NCBI GenBank assembly: GCA_040390025.1
Contig: JAZJZD010000006.1
Location: 1 to 64,000, forward strand
Direction of reading: 5' to 3'
From: JAVHYG01 sp040390025
GTDB lineage: Bacteria; Pseudomonadota; Gammaproteobacteria; Diplorickettsiales; Diplorickettsiaceae
Length of the DNA stretch: 64,000 nt
The first letter of the stretch is position 1; the number at the start of each line of letters is the position of its first letter. The position numbers and the translations under genes are program-made. Shown here one piece after another: positions 7,266 through 17,719 of this stretch. Below the pieces are notes generated by a model, which searched no databases, was not told where the DNA came from, and saw only the letters and a program-made list of their open reading frames with translations.

Positions 7266-8531
7266 TTACTCTGAATATATTAACCCTGAAATAAGTTCTA
7301 GATGCTTGCTAACAGCGCCTTTATTTTCTTCCACAAACTTTTTAGCGTCTTTGCCAATTTCCTGTCTTTTTTGTGGGTTAGATAATAAAGCAATCACTTG
7401 TTCTGCTAACTCCTGTGCGTTTTGAACTTGAATCTCTATACCTCTACGTTTTAACTGATTAGTAATAAACGCAAAATTAAAGGTATGAGGACCCATTAGT
7501 ATTGGGATTCCGACTGCAGCTGGTTCAAGTGGATTTTGCCCACCTTTTTCTACCAGACTACCCCCTACAAAAGCGAGATCTGCCGCTGCATAAAAGGCAA
7601 GTAATTCTCCCATCGTGTCGCCAATGAATATATCCGCATTACCTGCCTGCTTGTTTTCACTACGCTTTATTGTCGAATATCCACGACTTTGATAGAAACT
7701 TTCTAGACGAGAAACTCGATCAACATGTCGCGGCACAGAAACCAAAAGAGCGTTGGCTATTTTTTTTTGTACGAGTGCAAAGGCATCAAGTATCTGTACC
7801 TCTTCCCCTTCGTGTGTACTTGCCGCTATCCAAATTGGCCGATCTTTACCCCATAGCTCACGTAATAGTTGAGATTGCTCCGCTAAATGCGGAGGAAGTT
7901 CTAAATCAAATTTAATACTTCCGGTTATTTGCACACGATCACTCGACAAACCCAAATCAACAAAACGATCGGCATCCGCCTGTGTCTGAGCAATAACAAG
8001 GTTAATACCATTCAGCATCTCTTGCGTAAGCGATAAAATACGGCGGTAACCTAATGCCGATCGTTCCGATAAACGTGCATTAGCAACCACCACAGGCACC
8101 CTATTTTCTCGGCATTCTGCTAAGAGATTAGGCCATAGCTCCGTCTCTATTAAAATGAGTAGACGCGGTTTGATTCGATTAAAAAACTTTTTAAGTATAA
8201 AAGGGAGATCATAAGGAGAGTACAACTGCGCTACGCTATTTCCTAAGCCAGCACGAATACGCTCTGCACCACCCACTGTCTCCCCAGTCACAACGATAGG
8301 AATATTAGGGTAGCGTTGTTGAAGACCTTTGATAAGAGGGATGGCCGCAATAGATTCACCCACGGATACGGCATGGACCCAGATTGCTTGTTGCGGTACT
8401 GGGCGTAACCCTATTCCCAAACGTTCATACCAAAATTTAAGTGCTGCAGAATGTTTTCGGTTTTTTACCCACAAGCGTAATAGGATAAAAGGCAGCAATA
8501 AAGAAAAAATTATTGTATATAAGTACCGCAT
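7266..8531 (-). CDS. waaA: 3-deoxy-D-manno-octulosonic acid (Kdo) transferase
   Basis: WaaA adds Kdo from CMP-Kdo to lipid IVA at the inner face of the inner membrane, starting the LPS core. The 421-residue protein has an N-terminal membrane anchor (about residues 3-20). The family motifs include WVHAVSVGESIAAIPL near 50, ILIETELWPN near 125, and a GT-B C-terminal half with FVGGSLVEKGGQNPLEPAA near 320. Length is normal. There is no obvious operon partner. Together with waaC at 45484, the LpxL-type acyltransferase and lptD it shows that the organism makes LPS with at least an inner core. Confidence 0.96.
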   Translation of the reverse strand: MRYLYTIIFSLLLPFILLRLWVKNRKHSAALKFWYERLGIGLRPVPQQAIWVHAVSVGESIAAIPLIKGLQQRYPNIPIVVTGETVGGAERIRAGLGNSVAQLYSPYDLPFILKKFFNRIKPRLLILIETELWPNLLAECRENRVPVVVANARLSERSALGYRRILSLTQEMLNGINLVIAQTQADADRFVDLGLSSDRVQITGSIKFDLELPPHLAEQSQLLRELWGKDRPIWIAASTHEGEEVQILDAFALVQKKIANALLVSVPRHVDRVSRLESFYQSRGYSTIKRSENKQAGNADIFIGDTMGELLAFYAAADLAFVGGSLVEKGGQNPLEPAAVGIPILMGPHTFNFAFITNQLKRRGIEIQVQNAQELAEQVIALLSNPQKRQEIGKDAKKFVEENKGAVSKHLELISGLIYSE

Positions 8532-8719
8532 GCTTAATAAGATTATACTTTGAATATTATTGAGTTCAGTTTAACGCCTTTTTGACTTTATGACAACGGC
8601 ACAGAGATGTAAACTAGTTACTCCTCTTAACAGTGAATTTGAAAGTTTTACCTCTCCATTCACTCGTGGGAACTATCCTGTTAACCTTAAGCAAAATTTT
8701 TATAAATCAGGTTTTCAAC

Positions 8720-9540
<821 letters not shown>

Positions 9541-9541
<1 letters not shown>

Positions 9542-10215
9542 TGCATATTGATAAGATTTCTGCTTCCATTTTATCAGCCGATATGGGTTGCTTAGCTAAA
9601 GAAGCAAAAAACGTTTTAAATGCGGGTGCCGATTGGTTACACATTGATGTAATGGATAACCATTACGTCCCTAATCTTACTTTTGGGCCTTTGGTTTGTG
9701 AAGCATTACGCAAACATCTTCCTCAGGCATTTTTAGATGTGCATCTAATGGTAAACCCAGTTGATGCCTTAATTCCAGCATTTGCCAAGGCAGGCGCCGA
9801 CCAGATTAGTTTTCATCCAGAGGCGAGTGGTGATGTTAAACAAAATCTAAAACAAATTCATGATCTGGGTTGTAAAGCAGGTTTAGCCATCAACCCAAAA
9901 ACTTCCCTTAACTGCTTAAATTCTATTTGGGATCAGATGAATTTTATACTAATGATGTCTGTAAACCCTGGGTTTGCTGCACAAGAGTTTATACCTGAAG
10001 TCTTAGAAAAAATCTCTGCGGTCAATAAACTTATTCAAGAAAAAAATCCCACCATACGCTTAGGTGTTGACGGCGGAATAAAAAAAGAGAATATTGCAGA
10101 AATTGCAATGGTAGGCGCAGATACTTTTATACTAGGCTCTGCAATTTTTAAATCGGCTGATTATTCTAAAACGTTAGCCGAACTTCGCTCTACTTTAAAC
10201 GCTAAGGGAAAATAA
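9541..10215 (+). CDS. rpe: ribulose-phosphate 3-epimerase
   Basis: This pentose-phosphate enzyme interconverts ribulose 5-phosphate and xylulose 5-phosphate. The 224-residue TIM barrel has ISASILSAD near the N-terminus, WLHIDVMDNHYVPNLTFGP near 32-50, DVHLMV near 66, MMSVNPGFAAQ near 140 and GVDGGIKKENI near 178. Metal- and phosphate-binding residues are all present. The start at 9541 overlaps the djlA stop by one base and matches the usual N-terminus. Transketolase at 32283 works on the same pathway, but the two are not co-transcribed. Confidence 0.97.
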
Positions 10216-10216
10216 C

Positions 10217-10609
10217 ATGCGCTTTTCTTTATTTATTTTACTCCTACTTTCCTTCTTATTGAGCGCCTGCGCAACTACAGCCGCTTATCAGCAACAAATG
10301 CAGCAATGGCAAGGAAAAAATATTAAAGTATTAAAACATCGTTGGGGTCAGCCCAATTCCGCTGTAAAACTTGCCAATGGCAACACGCTCTATCAATACA
10401 CACGAAAAAATTTTTATACCATCCCCGAGCCCAGACGCCGCTCTCTAGCAATTAATAACAATGCGTTTGCAAGTTATGATGAACCCTGGCTTAACAGTCA
10501 GACGATGGTACGTTACTGTCGTACAACATTTGAAACAAATAAAAATGGCGATATTATTCATACCCATTTTAGTGGTAATAATTGCCTCGCCTACCGCTTA
10601 ACCCGATAG
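10217..10609 (+). CDS. small lipoprotein of unknown function
   Basis: The 130-residue precursor has a lipoprotein signal: a hydrophobic stretch, then the lipobox LLSAC with the modified Cys at about residue 18. After it comes a Gln-rich helix and a short domain with WGQPNSAVKLANGNTLYQY, the small-domain pattern seen in several bacterial envelope lipoproteins of BamE-like fold. A pair of later cysteines may form a disulfide. It starts one base after the rpe stop and precedes lptD and surA, so a role in the envelope is plausible. I cannot assign a specific function. Confidence 0.75.
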   Translation: MRFSLFILLLLSFLLSACATTAAYQQQMQQWQGKNIKVLKHRWGQPNSAVKLANGNTLYQYTRKNFYTIPEPRRRSLAINNNAFASYDEPWLNSQTMVRYCRTTFETNKNGDIIHTHFSGNNCLAYRLTR

Positions 10610-10685
10610 TTTTTTAAAAATGAAATTAAGTGAAAACTATTTCAAAAAAAGCCAAACAAAGACAATATTTTCGCATGTCGCCCTA

Positions 10686-10710
10686 AAACTCCATCATAAA
10701 AATGGAGTTT
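10686..10710 (+). promoter_or_regulatory. hairpin covering the lptD ribosome-binding site
   Basis: A perfect 9-bp inverted repeat (AAACTCCAT, 7-base loop, ATGGAGTTT) lies just before lptD. Its 3' arm contains GGAG, the only Shine-Dalgarno-like site before the ATG at 10721. No T-run follows, so it is unlikely to be a plus-strand terminator. It could hide the ribosome-binding site and set the level of LptD translation. That role is inference. Confidence 0.5.
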
Positions 10711-10720
10711 AGAAAAATAA

Positions 10721-13279
10721 ATGTCTACTAAAAAAAATTTTTCAAACACATTTCGTTGGATTAACTGTCTATTTTTCTTTTGTTTTTTTTCAACTCCGGC
10801 TATCACGGCAACTACAAATAATAAATCTATGGCTAATAAGCTGGGTTGGGTACCCGATAATATAGGGATTTGTAAAGGCTATTATAAAAATCCTTTACGC
10901 GCTTATGCCCAAATTCCTTTAGCTGATTTTAATCAAGCTTTCACACACATCGATGCGGCACAATCCCATTTTTCATTTGAAGGCACTTCGACCTTAAGTG
11001 GAAACGTTGTTGTCACTCAGCCTGGACGAATCCTCTACGCCGATCAGGTCTATTTTTATCGCGATTCAAAAACAGGAAAAATTACTAATATGGATCTACG
11101 TGGTGAAATTAGAATCCACGAACCTAATTTATTAATAAAAGCAAAAAAAGCACATTTAAATATAGAGTCACAAACGGGTTATCTGACAGATATTATTTAT
11201 CGTATTTTGTTACGCAATTCGACTATTTTATTCGGCACAAATGAGAGAATGCCTATCAATGCCTGGGGAACGGCCAGTAAAGCGGAGCAAAATTACCCTG
11301 GTCTCATTACCTTACACGATACTAACTACACAACGTGTTCGCCAACCAATACTGTTTGGCAACTTTCTGCTAAAAAGATAGTTTTAAATCGCGATACCGG
11401 ACGAGGAAAAGCCTACGATACCTGGCTAAATTATAAAGGGGTGCCAATTCTATATAGCCCTTATATTGGATTTCCGATTGATGACCGCCGTCAATCTGGC
11501 TTTTTATTTCCGAACATTAATTCCACTACCCAGTCCGGAATTGGAATCGGTTTCCCCTATTATTGGAATATAGCCACCAATTATGATTTTCTATTTACTC
11601 CAACTGTTTTAAGTAAACGCGGCATCCAATTAACCGGACAATTACGCTACCTTACGCATAACAGCCAGGGAATAATGATCGCTAATTATCTTCCTTATGA
11701 TCGTGCTGCTGCGCAATTAGCGGAACAAATTCCTTTCCTCTATCCAGAGAATAATCCCTTAATTTTCCCGCGTAAGGATCGACGCGCTTTTACTTGGCAA
11801 GAAACACGACAATGGTCACCCCGCTGGTCAAGTCTCATTGATTTCAACTGGGTAGGCGATGATTATTATTACGAAGATTTTAATACACCTCCAACTATTG
11901 CAATTAACCAGCTCGCGCAACATGCAGAAATAAACTATAGTGGTGATATCTGGAATTTTACGACGCGTTTAATGCGTTATCAAACACTTCACCCATTGAA
12001 CCAATCGCCCGTAAATAATCCTTACAATAGTTTACCCGAGATCGATCTCAATAGTAGTACGCAAACTTTTCATGGGTTTAATTATCAAATAAGTAATCAA
12101 TTCAATTATTTTCAACGCTTAAACGATCCCGGTGAATTAGTATCACCACCACAAGCATTACGTCTTAATATTCTACCTTCTATCAGCTATCCCATATTAA
12201 AAAGGGGAGCCTACTTAATCCCGCAATTACAACTAAGTTTGACGCATTACAACATTCTCAACCAAGTACAAGGGTTTCAAAGCGCTATACAACGTACTAT
12301 CCCCTTATTTAACATTGATAGTGGTTTATATTTCGATCGTCAATTCGATTGGGGAAATCATACCTATCAACAAACATTAGAGCCGCGTCTTTTTTATTTG
12401 TATGTGCCTTATCGCAATCAAAGTAATATACCTATTTTTGATAGCTCCCTTATTCCTTTCAGCTATGACAGCCTTTTTATGACCAATCGCTTTAGTGGCT
12501 ACGACCGAATTGGCGACGCCAACCAAATTAGCTTTGCATTAACCACTCGATTACTTGATCAAACAACAGGAGCAGAAAAGCTCAGAGCAAGTATTGGTGA
12601 AATTTATTATTTTCAAAATAGACGCGTAACTTTATGCAGTCCGCTGCAAAGACAACTCAGTACGCCAGGAACACTCTGTTCTGATCCTTTTGCTGTCGTA
12701 GGTGCTACCTCGCCCACTGAAAAATTTTCACCCATTGCCGGCCAGCTTAATTACAATCTCAGTCCCAGATGGAGCACTACAGCGGATATCGCTTGGGATC
12801 CTTCGAACCGAACTATTATTAATGCTGCCGCCAATGTGCAATATCATCCACGCCCTAACCAGCTTTTTAACATTAACTATGGACGCATTCGTTTTGGTGA
12901 TGCCTTAGTAAATAACCCTCCTACGCCTCTCAATAGTTATCAAAATGATTTTGATCGGCTAGGCTTTTCCTTTGCAACACCTCTTAAAAATCAATGGAGC
13001 AGTGTCGGTGGATGGAACTATAATTTTAGTCATAATTATTCACAAAGTTTTTTTTATGGTTTGCAATATGACAGTTGCTGTTGGGCATTTCGGGTAGTCG
13101 CAGGACGCACCTTTTATGCCCTAGACCAAAACAGTAACCCTACTTTTAACAATGTGGTCTACTTTCAATTGCAATTCAAAGGCTTGAGTACAATAGGTAT
13201 CAGTGATATAACCAACTTTTTAACAAGTAATATTCCAGGTTATCTCGACAATTTTCAGTCCGGGGCTAACCCCTTATAG
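10721..13279 (+). CDS. lptD: LPS-assembly protein LptD
   Basis: LptD is the outer membrane barrel that, with LptE, inserts LPS in the outer leaflet. The 852-residue precursor has a signal peptide (cleavage near ITA, about residue 28), a periplasmic OstA/LptA-like jellyroll (about 70-200), and a large barrel of alternating strands to the C-terminus. Conserved pieces include GRILYADQVYFYRD, YSPYIGFPIDDRRQSGFLFP and DSCCWAFRV near residue 785, which carries the conserved cysteine pair. Length is normal. surA follows 13 bases later, the usual neighbour. A hairpin overlaps its ribosome-binding site. Confidence 0.97.
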   Translation: MSTKKNFSNTFRWINCLFFFCFFSTPAITATTNNKSMANKLGWVPDNIGICKGYYKNPLRAYAQIPLADFNQAFTHIDAAQSHFSFEGTSTLSGNVVVTQPGRILYADQVYFYRDSKTGKITNMDLRGEIRIHEPNLLIKAKKAHLNIESQTGYLTDIIYRILLRNSTILFGTNERMPINAWGTASKAEQNYPGLITLHDTNYTTCSPTNTVWQLSAKKIVLNRDTGRGKAYDTWLNYKGVPILYSPYIGFPIDDRRQSGFLFPNINSTTQSGIGIGFPYYWNIATNYDFLFTPTVLSKRGIQLTGQLRYLTHNSQGIMIANYLPYDRAAAQLAEQIPFLYPENNPLIFPRKDRRAFTWQETRQWSPRWSSLIDFNWVGDDYYYEDFNTPPTIAINQLAQHAEINYSGDIWNFTTRLMRYQTLHPLNQSPVNNPYNSLPEIDLNSSTQTFHGFNYQISNQFNYFQRLNDPGELVSPPQALRLNILPSISYPILKRGAYLIPQLQLSLTHYNILNQVQGFQSAIQRTIPLFNIDSGLYFDRQFDWGNHTYQQTLEPRLFYLYVPYRNQSNIPIFDSSLIPFSYDSLFMTNRFSGYDRIGDANQISFALTTRLLDQTTGAEKLRASIGEIYYFQNRRVTLCSPLQRQLSTPGTLCSDPFAVVGATSPTEKFSPIAGQLNYNLSPRWSTTADIAWDPSNRTIINAAANVQYHPRPNQLFNINYGRIRFGDALVNNPPTPLNSYQNDFDRLGFSFATPLKNQWSSVGGWNYNFSHNYSQSFFYGLQYDSCCWAFRVVAGRTFYALDQNSNPTFNNVVYFQLQFKGLSTIGISDITNFLTSNIPGYLDNFQSGANPL

Positions 13280-13292
13280 TTAGTAACAAACT

Positions 13293-14594
13293 ATGACCCT
13301 TTTTAAAAAACTTTTTTTTCTCATTCTTTTATTCGGTGGCTTAACGGTTAGTGTAAATTCCCAAGCCGCAGAAAGCTTAGATCGCATCAAAGCCGTAGTG
13401 AATACTCACGTAATAACACAACAACAGCTTTCTGAACAAATAGAATTTACGCGTCAACAATTGCAAGCAGAAAATAAGCCCATTCCATCTGCAACACTCT
13501 TAGAAAAACAAGTTCTTGATCACATGATTGATACAGAATTACAGCGCCAGCTTGCTGAAAGTGCAGGAATGAAGATCGATGAAGCAGGATTAGATAAAAC
13601 GATTGCAAGTATTGCTCAGCGCAATGGTCTCACTGTCGAACAACTACGAAGTAGATTAGAGCAAGAGAACATGCCTTATGCTAAATATCGTCAGAAAATT
13701 CGAGAACAATTAATCATTAGTCGTTTACAACAAGATGAAGTAGGTCAAAAAATTGCAGTAAGTCCACAAGAAATAACCGATATGCTTACCCATATGCCAA
13801 AGGTTAGTACAGAGAAAGCCAGCTATCATATCGAAGATCTCTTAGTACCTCTTCCTGATAATCCTTCCTCAACAGTTATTGCTAATACCAAACAAACCGC
13901 ACTATCCCTATTACAAAAAGCCAAAACTGGAAACTCTTTCCAACAATTAGTTGAACAATCAAAAAATACTTCACTGCCTTTATCCGGCGGTGATCTCGGT
14001 TGGCGTCCACTTAATGAATTACCTGATCTTTTTCAAGCATCTGTACAATCATTAAAGCAGGGAGAAATAGCCGGCCCCATTCAAGCACAAAATGGTTTCC
14101 ACTTAATTCGTTTAATAGAAATGCGCGGCGGCGATATCTCTACGCCACATTATGTGACATCTACACACGTCCGTCATATTTTAATCAAAACCTCGCCCCT
14201 GGTTAACAATACCCAAGCCGAACAACGGTTGAGAGAAATTCGTGCAGAAATCTTACGCGGTGGTAATTTTGCCGATCTCGCTAAAAAATATTCACAAGAT
14301 CCGGCATCTTCTTTTAAAGGCGGCGATCTAGGCTGGACACTGCCTAGTACATTTGATCCAACATTTGAAGCACAAGAAAACAAGCTCGCTGTAAACCAGA
14401 TCAGTTTACCTTTTCAATCTCAATTTGGTTGGCATATTTTACAAATCTTAGGTCGAGAACAAAAGCTACAAACTACACAATCTATTTCACGTGAACAAGC
14501 AGCGCAGCTGGTTTATCAAAAGAAATTTCAGCAAGCCTTACAAACTTGGCTGCGTCAATTACGTCGCCAATCGTATGTGAAAATTAATCCTTAA
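13293..14594 (+). CDS. surA: periplasmic chaperone/peptidyl-prolyl isomerase SurA
   Basis: SurA escorts outer membrane proteins to the Bam complex, LptD being a known client. The 433-residue precursor has a signal peptide (about residues 1-26), an N-terminal chaperone domain starting LDRIKAVVNTHVITQQQL, and two parvulin rotamase repeats (about 175-275 and 290-395). The repeats share GGDLGWRP and GGDLGWTLP motifs, and a C-terminal helix follows. Length is standard. In many gammaproteobacteria pdxA and rsmA follow surA; here a strong terminator and then an unrelated convergent gene follow instead. Confidence 0.96.
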   Translation: MTLFKKLFFLILLFGGLTVSVNSQAAESLDRIKAVVNTHVITQQQLSEQIEFTRQQLQAENKPIPSATLLEKQVLDHMIDTELQRQLAESAGMKIDEAGLDKTIASIAQRNGLTVEQLRSRLEQENMPYAKYRQKIREQLIISRLQQDEVGQKIAVSPQEITDMLTHMPKVSTEKASYHIEDLLVPLPDNPSSTVIANTKQTALSLLQKAKTGNSFQQLVEQSKNTSLPLSGGDLGWRPLNELPDLFQASVQSLKQGEIAGPIQAQNGFHLIRLIEMRGGDISTPHYVTSTHVRHILIKTSPLVNNTQAEQRLREIRAEILRGGNFADLAKKYSQDPASSFKGGDLGWTLPSTFDPTFEAQENKLAVNQISLPFQSQFGWHILQILGREQKLQTTQSISREQAAQLVYQKKFQQALQTWLRQLRRQSYVKINP

Positions 14595-14603
14595 ACAAAC
14601 GGC

Positions 14604-14647
14604 TTACTCGTCATCATGGCTAGCGATAGCCATGACGGGTGATTTTT
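14604..14647 (+). terminator. Rho-independent terminator after surA
   Basis: A stem of nine perfect pairs (TCATGGCTA/TAGCCATGA) with a GCGA loop continues below a 3-base bulge (TTACTCG with CGGGTGA, including wobble pairs) and is followed by TTTTT. It lies 10 bases after the surA stop and should end the djlA-to-surA transcript. Confidence 0.8.
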
Positions 14648-14674
14648 ACAAAAACTCCAACTACACGCAATGTA

Positions 14675-17605
14675 TCATAAACCCATATAGTGTGTAGGGG
14701 CTTGTGGCCGCGGGATTAGATAATCCAAGGACTCTAACGCTTCCTTAAATTTTTCTTGCTGACACGACGTAATTATAGGTTCGACATTGAAAATGGCATT
14801 GCCTTCCTCAGATGTTTTGATGGCATTTAAACTCTCTATACTTTGATCATTCTCTGTTCCCTTATTATATTTTTTAATTACTTTCAAAATATCAAGCTGA
14901 GATTTAGAAAAGAAACCAAAAAGTGATGTAGTCGCCTTAGCAAGTTTTTCATAAGTATGTTGAGTCTCTATTTGTCTGTATTTAAACCATGGTAGGCTAC
15001 TATTATTACTGCTTTTTTTAGTAACTAACTCATGTAACGTAAGGTATTTTTTTAATAATTTGACTTTTTCTAAAGGAATTAAAGCTTTAGGGTCAAAGGG
15101 AAATACTACCTCTAAAGAAGTACCTCTTACACAGGAACGGATAGCTTTTATTCCATCAGGACATTTACTTTCTCTATAGAATATATCTCGCCCTCTTTTA
15201 TCCCATATCTGCGAACCTACCACATCTTGCGCCTTTATTAATAAGGCATAGACATTTGAAAATATAGCATCTTCTTCTTTTGAAGAAACCATGGGTAACT
15301 CATTTAAAAGACTTGCAAAAGGCTGGTAGTCAATTAATTCTTCAAGTGCAAGTGATGGTATTTGCTTGGACGGTACCCTAAAGGAATAATGCATTTCTTC
15401 AGCTAACGTATCTGAAGTAGCTAGCGTAGGCTTATATCGTAAACACGCATCTAGAAACCTATCGCCTGTACCTAATTTCTCTCTTTCTTGAACGCTTAGA
15501 TTCCCAATATATGCGGCAAGATTGGAAGCTGAAAAATGCAATTTTTTGGCCTGGGGTGAGGGTAATTTCACCGCTTGCTTATAAACAAAACGTATTAATT
15601 TCGATAAAATAGGATCCTGTTCTTTAATTACGGACAGTCCTTCAAGCGCTAAGTTTCTAGGTTTTAACTTAATAAAAACAGGGAAGTGATCTGAGATAGC
15701 TTTTGTGTTACTATCGATTTCTATTTCCGCAGTTTTTTTCTCATAACCTCTAGAAGCAACATAATCCAAGGTACTTTGCTCATCTTTTGCTAAGGGATTG
15801 GCTTTAAAATCATAACTATACTTTCCCTCTGCTGTTGGCTGATCATCCAGCGGTAATAAATAACGCAATAAATTAAATTCGATTTTATCCCTTGGAATAT
15901 TTAAATCACCGGCCAATATAATGGATGCATCTTCAGGTAGTTTAGAAATATATTCACCTAACTGAGCAAGCTGCGCTAAAGTTACAATAATCTCAGGGCC
16001 TGCATACTGAGCTTGTGTATGCGTCCCTATAATATGAACTTTTTTATTGTCACTACGTTGGGTAGCCACGATATGTGTAAATCCTTTAGGAACTAGCCGA
16101 TCTACCGATGTTGCAGAAGTATACGTTTCTTGCGTAAAAGTTTCGAAATCAAAGGTTTCCTTCTTTAAAAGAATACATACGCCACTATTTATTAACCAAA
16201 AACCTTTTGGTTTAATAATATGATAGTCTCTGGCCAAGACGCTTTCTTGAAGAAAGCCAGAACGAAAACCCTCTTCTAGTATAATAATATCGTCATTTTT
16301 TTCCTGGAGATAAGGTACAAGTTGTGATGCACGCTTTTTCTGCTGGGGGCTACTAATAATCTGCTGGATATTATACGTACGCAGTAATACTTCATCTTTT
16401 TGTTCTACTTCATCTTCTACCGCAGTAACGATTTTAGTAAGCGCTAGAGAATCTTCACTTTTCCAATAAAAAGGAAGTAGAAATTTAGCCTCAGGAAGCG
16501 CCTTCCGACCTTCCTCATAATCACGACCGAAGTTTTTGTACAGCGCATCCAATTTTCTTGACAGACTATCGTAAAAATAAGAAGTAGACGTATCTCTACG
16601 ATTTAATCTTTTAAATTTTTTCTCTAAAAATTCACGCGCACTAAATAATTTTTCAAATGGCCCTAGATCAGTATTATTAAATATTTTTCTTAGTTTACGT
16701 ATACCATCTGGCGGACCAATAGTATTTTTTGCTTTACTATTCCAAGCCTTATCTTCAATATTAGCCTTTATTTCGAGTAAAAGCCTATCTACCTGTACAA
16801 GAAACACTTCTCGGGAGTGATAATTTTTAAGTAAGTCATTCACATGACTTATATCACTATTTGCAAAAGGTAAATTTTCAGTAAGATTAATCTGTTGCAG
16901 AGGTGCTAATGCTTCAAAAGTTTTTAATAAAAAATTTTTCTTTCGGACTTGATCTTCATTATTGTTTATAGTTATAAGGCTTAGTTTTTTATCCAGATAT
17001 GAATATACGTCTTTTATTAAACGTGTAATTTCCTTCGTCAAATCTTCAGCAGGAACAATTAACCCTCTATTAATATCTATCCCTTCCAGTAATTTCTCTA
17101 ACTCAATATCCTTCAACTCAGTCTGATTTATTTTTTTTAACAGTTTAAAAAAATTATTTATTGCTTCCACATTATTAATATGCTTTTCAACAGCGCGCAT
17201 CTCTTTTTCGAGATCGCCCGATTCTATTTTATCTGAGGAGGATGAAATAAACGGATTTAAAACTTTCGACAACGTGTCTAGAAGATGTTTTTCAACCATG
17301 TGGCCATCCATGACTGACCATTTGCGAAGTGACTCTATGGCTTCAGAACAGACGCGTAAATAAGCAAAAGGTGAACCACTCGCTGCATTCTTTTTCTTTT
17401 CTATACCTTCTGTTATTTGTTTTAGTTCGGATGCTCCTAACTCCATCTCCAGCATAGAGTTTAATTCAAAAGAGTTAAGCGCTGCTAGATTTGCTAATTC
17501 ATCTTTCGCCCTATAAAAACCTGAAAAATAGTATTGGTTCAGAAAGCTTTTTCCTAAACTATTGATCAATTCCAACCCATACTCTAAAGAGTTAGCATTT
17601 GGCAT
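14675..17605 (-). CDS. large protein with sphingomyelinase-like EEP phosphodiesterase domain; effector candidate
   Basis: The 976-residue protein has a helical, charged N-terminal region (about 1-400), an endonuclease/exonuclease/phosphatase domain (about 415-650) and a C-terminal region (about 650-976) I do not recognise. The EEP domain has the metal-binding Asn in TYN, ILEEGF with its acidic residue near 442, LVPKGF, GTHTQAQ, AGDLNIP near 566, STLDYVASRG and ISDHFPV near 638. THxQA, DYVxS and SDHxPV together resemble bacterial and eukaryotic neutral sphingomyelinases more than DNase I. No Sec signal is visible. Size, domain layout and isolation suggest a type IV secreted effector; this is inference. 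AGGGG precedes the start. Confidence 0.75.
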   Translation of the reverse strand: MPNANSLEYGLELINSLGKSFLNQYYFSGFYRAKDELANLAALNSFELNSMLEMELGASELKQITEGIEKKKNAASGSPFAYLRVCSEAIESLRKWSVMDGHMVEKHLLDTLSKVLNPFISSSSDKIESGDLEKEMRAVEKHINNVEAINNFFKLLKKINQTELKDIELEKLLEGIDINRGLIVPAEDLTKEITRLIKDVYSYLDKKLSLITINNNEDQVRKKNFLLKTFEALAPLQQINLTENLPFANSDISHVNDLLKNYHSREVFLVQVDRLLLEIKANIEDKAWNSKAKNTIGPPDGIRKLRKIFNNTDLGPFEKLFSAREFLEKKFKRLNRRDTSTSYFYDSLSRKLDALYKNFGRDYEEGRKALPEAKFLLPFYWKSEDSLALTKIVTAVEDEVEQKDEVLLRTYNIQQIISSPQQKKRASQLVPYLQEKNDDIIILEEGFRSGFLQESVLARDYHIIKPKGFWLINSGVCILLKKETFDFETFTQETYTSATSVDRLVPKGFTHIVATQRSDNKKVHIIGTHTQAQYAGPEIIVTLAQLAQLGEYISKLPEDASIILAGDLNIPRDKIEFNLLRYLLPLDDQPTAEGKYSYDFKANPLAKDEQSTLDYVASRGYEKKTAEIEIDSNTKAISDHFPVFIKLKPRNLALEGLSVIKEQDPILSKLIRFVYKQAVKLPSPQAKKLHFSASNLAAYIGNLSVQEREKLGTGDRFLDACLRYKPTLATSDTLAEEMHYSFRVPSKQIPSLALEELIDYQPFASLLNELPMVSSKEEDAIFSNVYALLIKAQDVVGSQIWDKRGRDIFYRESKCPDGIKAIRSCVRGTSLEVVFPFDPKALIPLEKVKLLKKYLTLHELVTKKSSNNSSLPWFKYRQIETQHTYEKLAKATTSLFGFFSKSQLDILKVIKKYNKGTENDQSIESLNAIKTSEEGNAIFNVEPIITSCQQEKFKEALESLDYLIPRPQAPTHYMGL

Positions 17606-17675
17606 AGAATTAGCCCCTATTTTATTTTTATACGTTAGCTAATAATAGTAGAGGACGATACTTAAACTAAACTTA

Positions 17676-17708
17676 AATATACCGCTCGTACTTGAAGTGC
17701 AATGGGCA
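17676..17708. repeat. short remnant of palindromic repeat family 1
   Basis: The segment joins the right-end sequence of family 1 (ATATACCGCTCG) directly to its left-end sequence (read on the other strand, CCCATTGCACTT). The middle hairpins are missing. It sits between the effector-like gene and mfd and looks like an internally deleted copy. Confidence 0.55.
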
Positions 17709-17719
17709 TAGTTAGAAAG

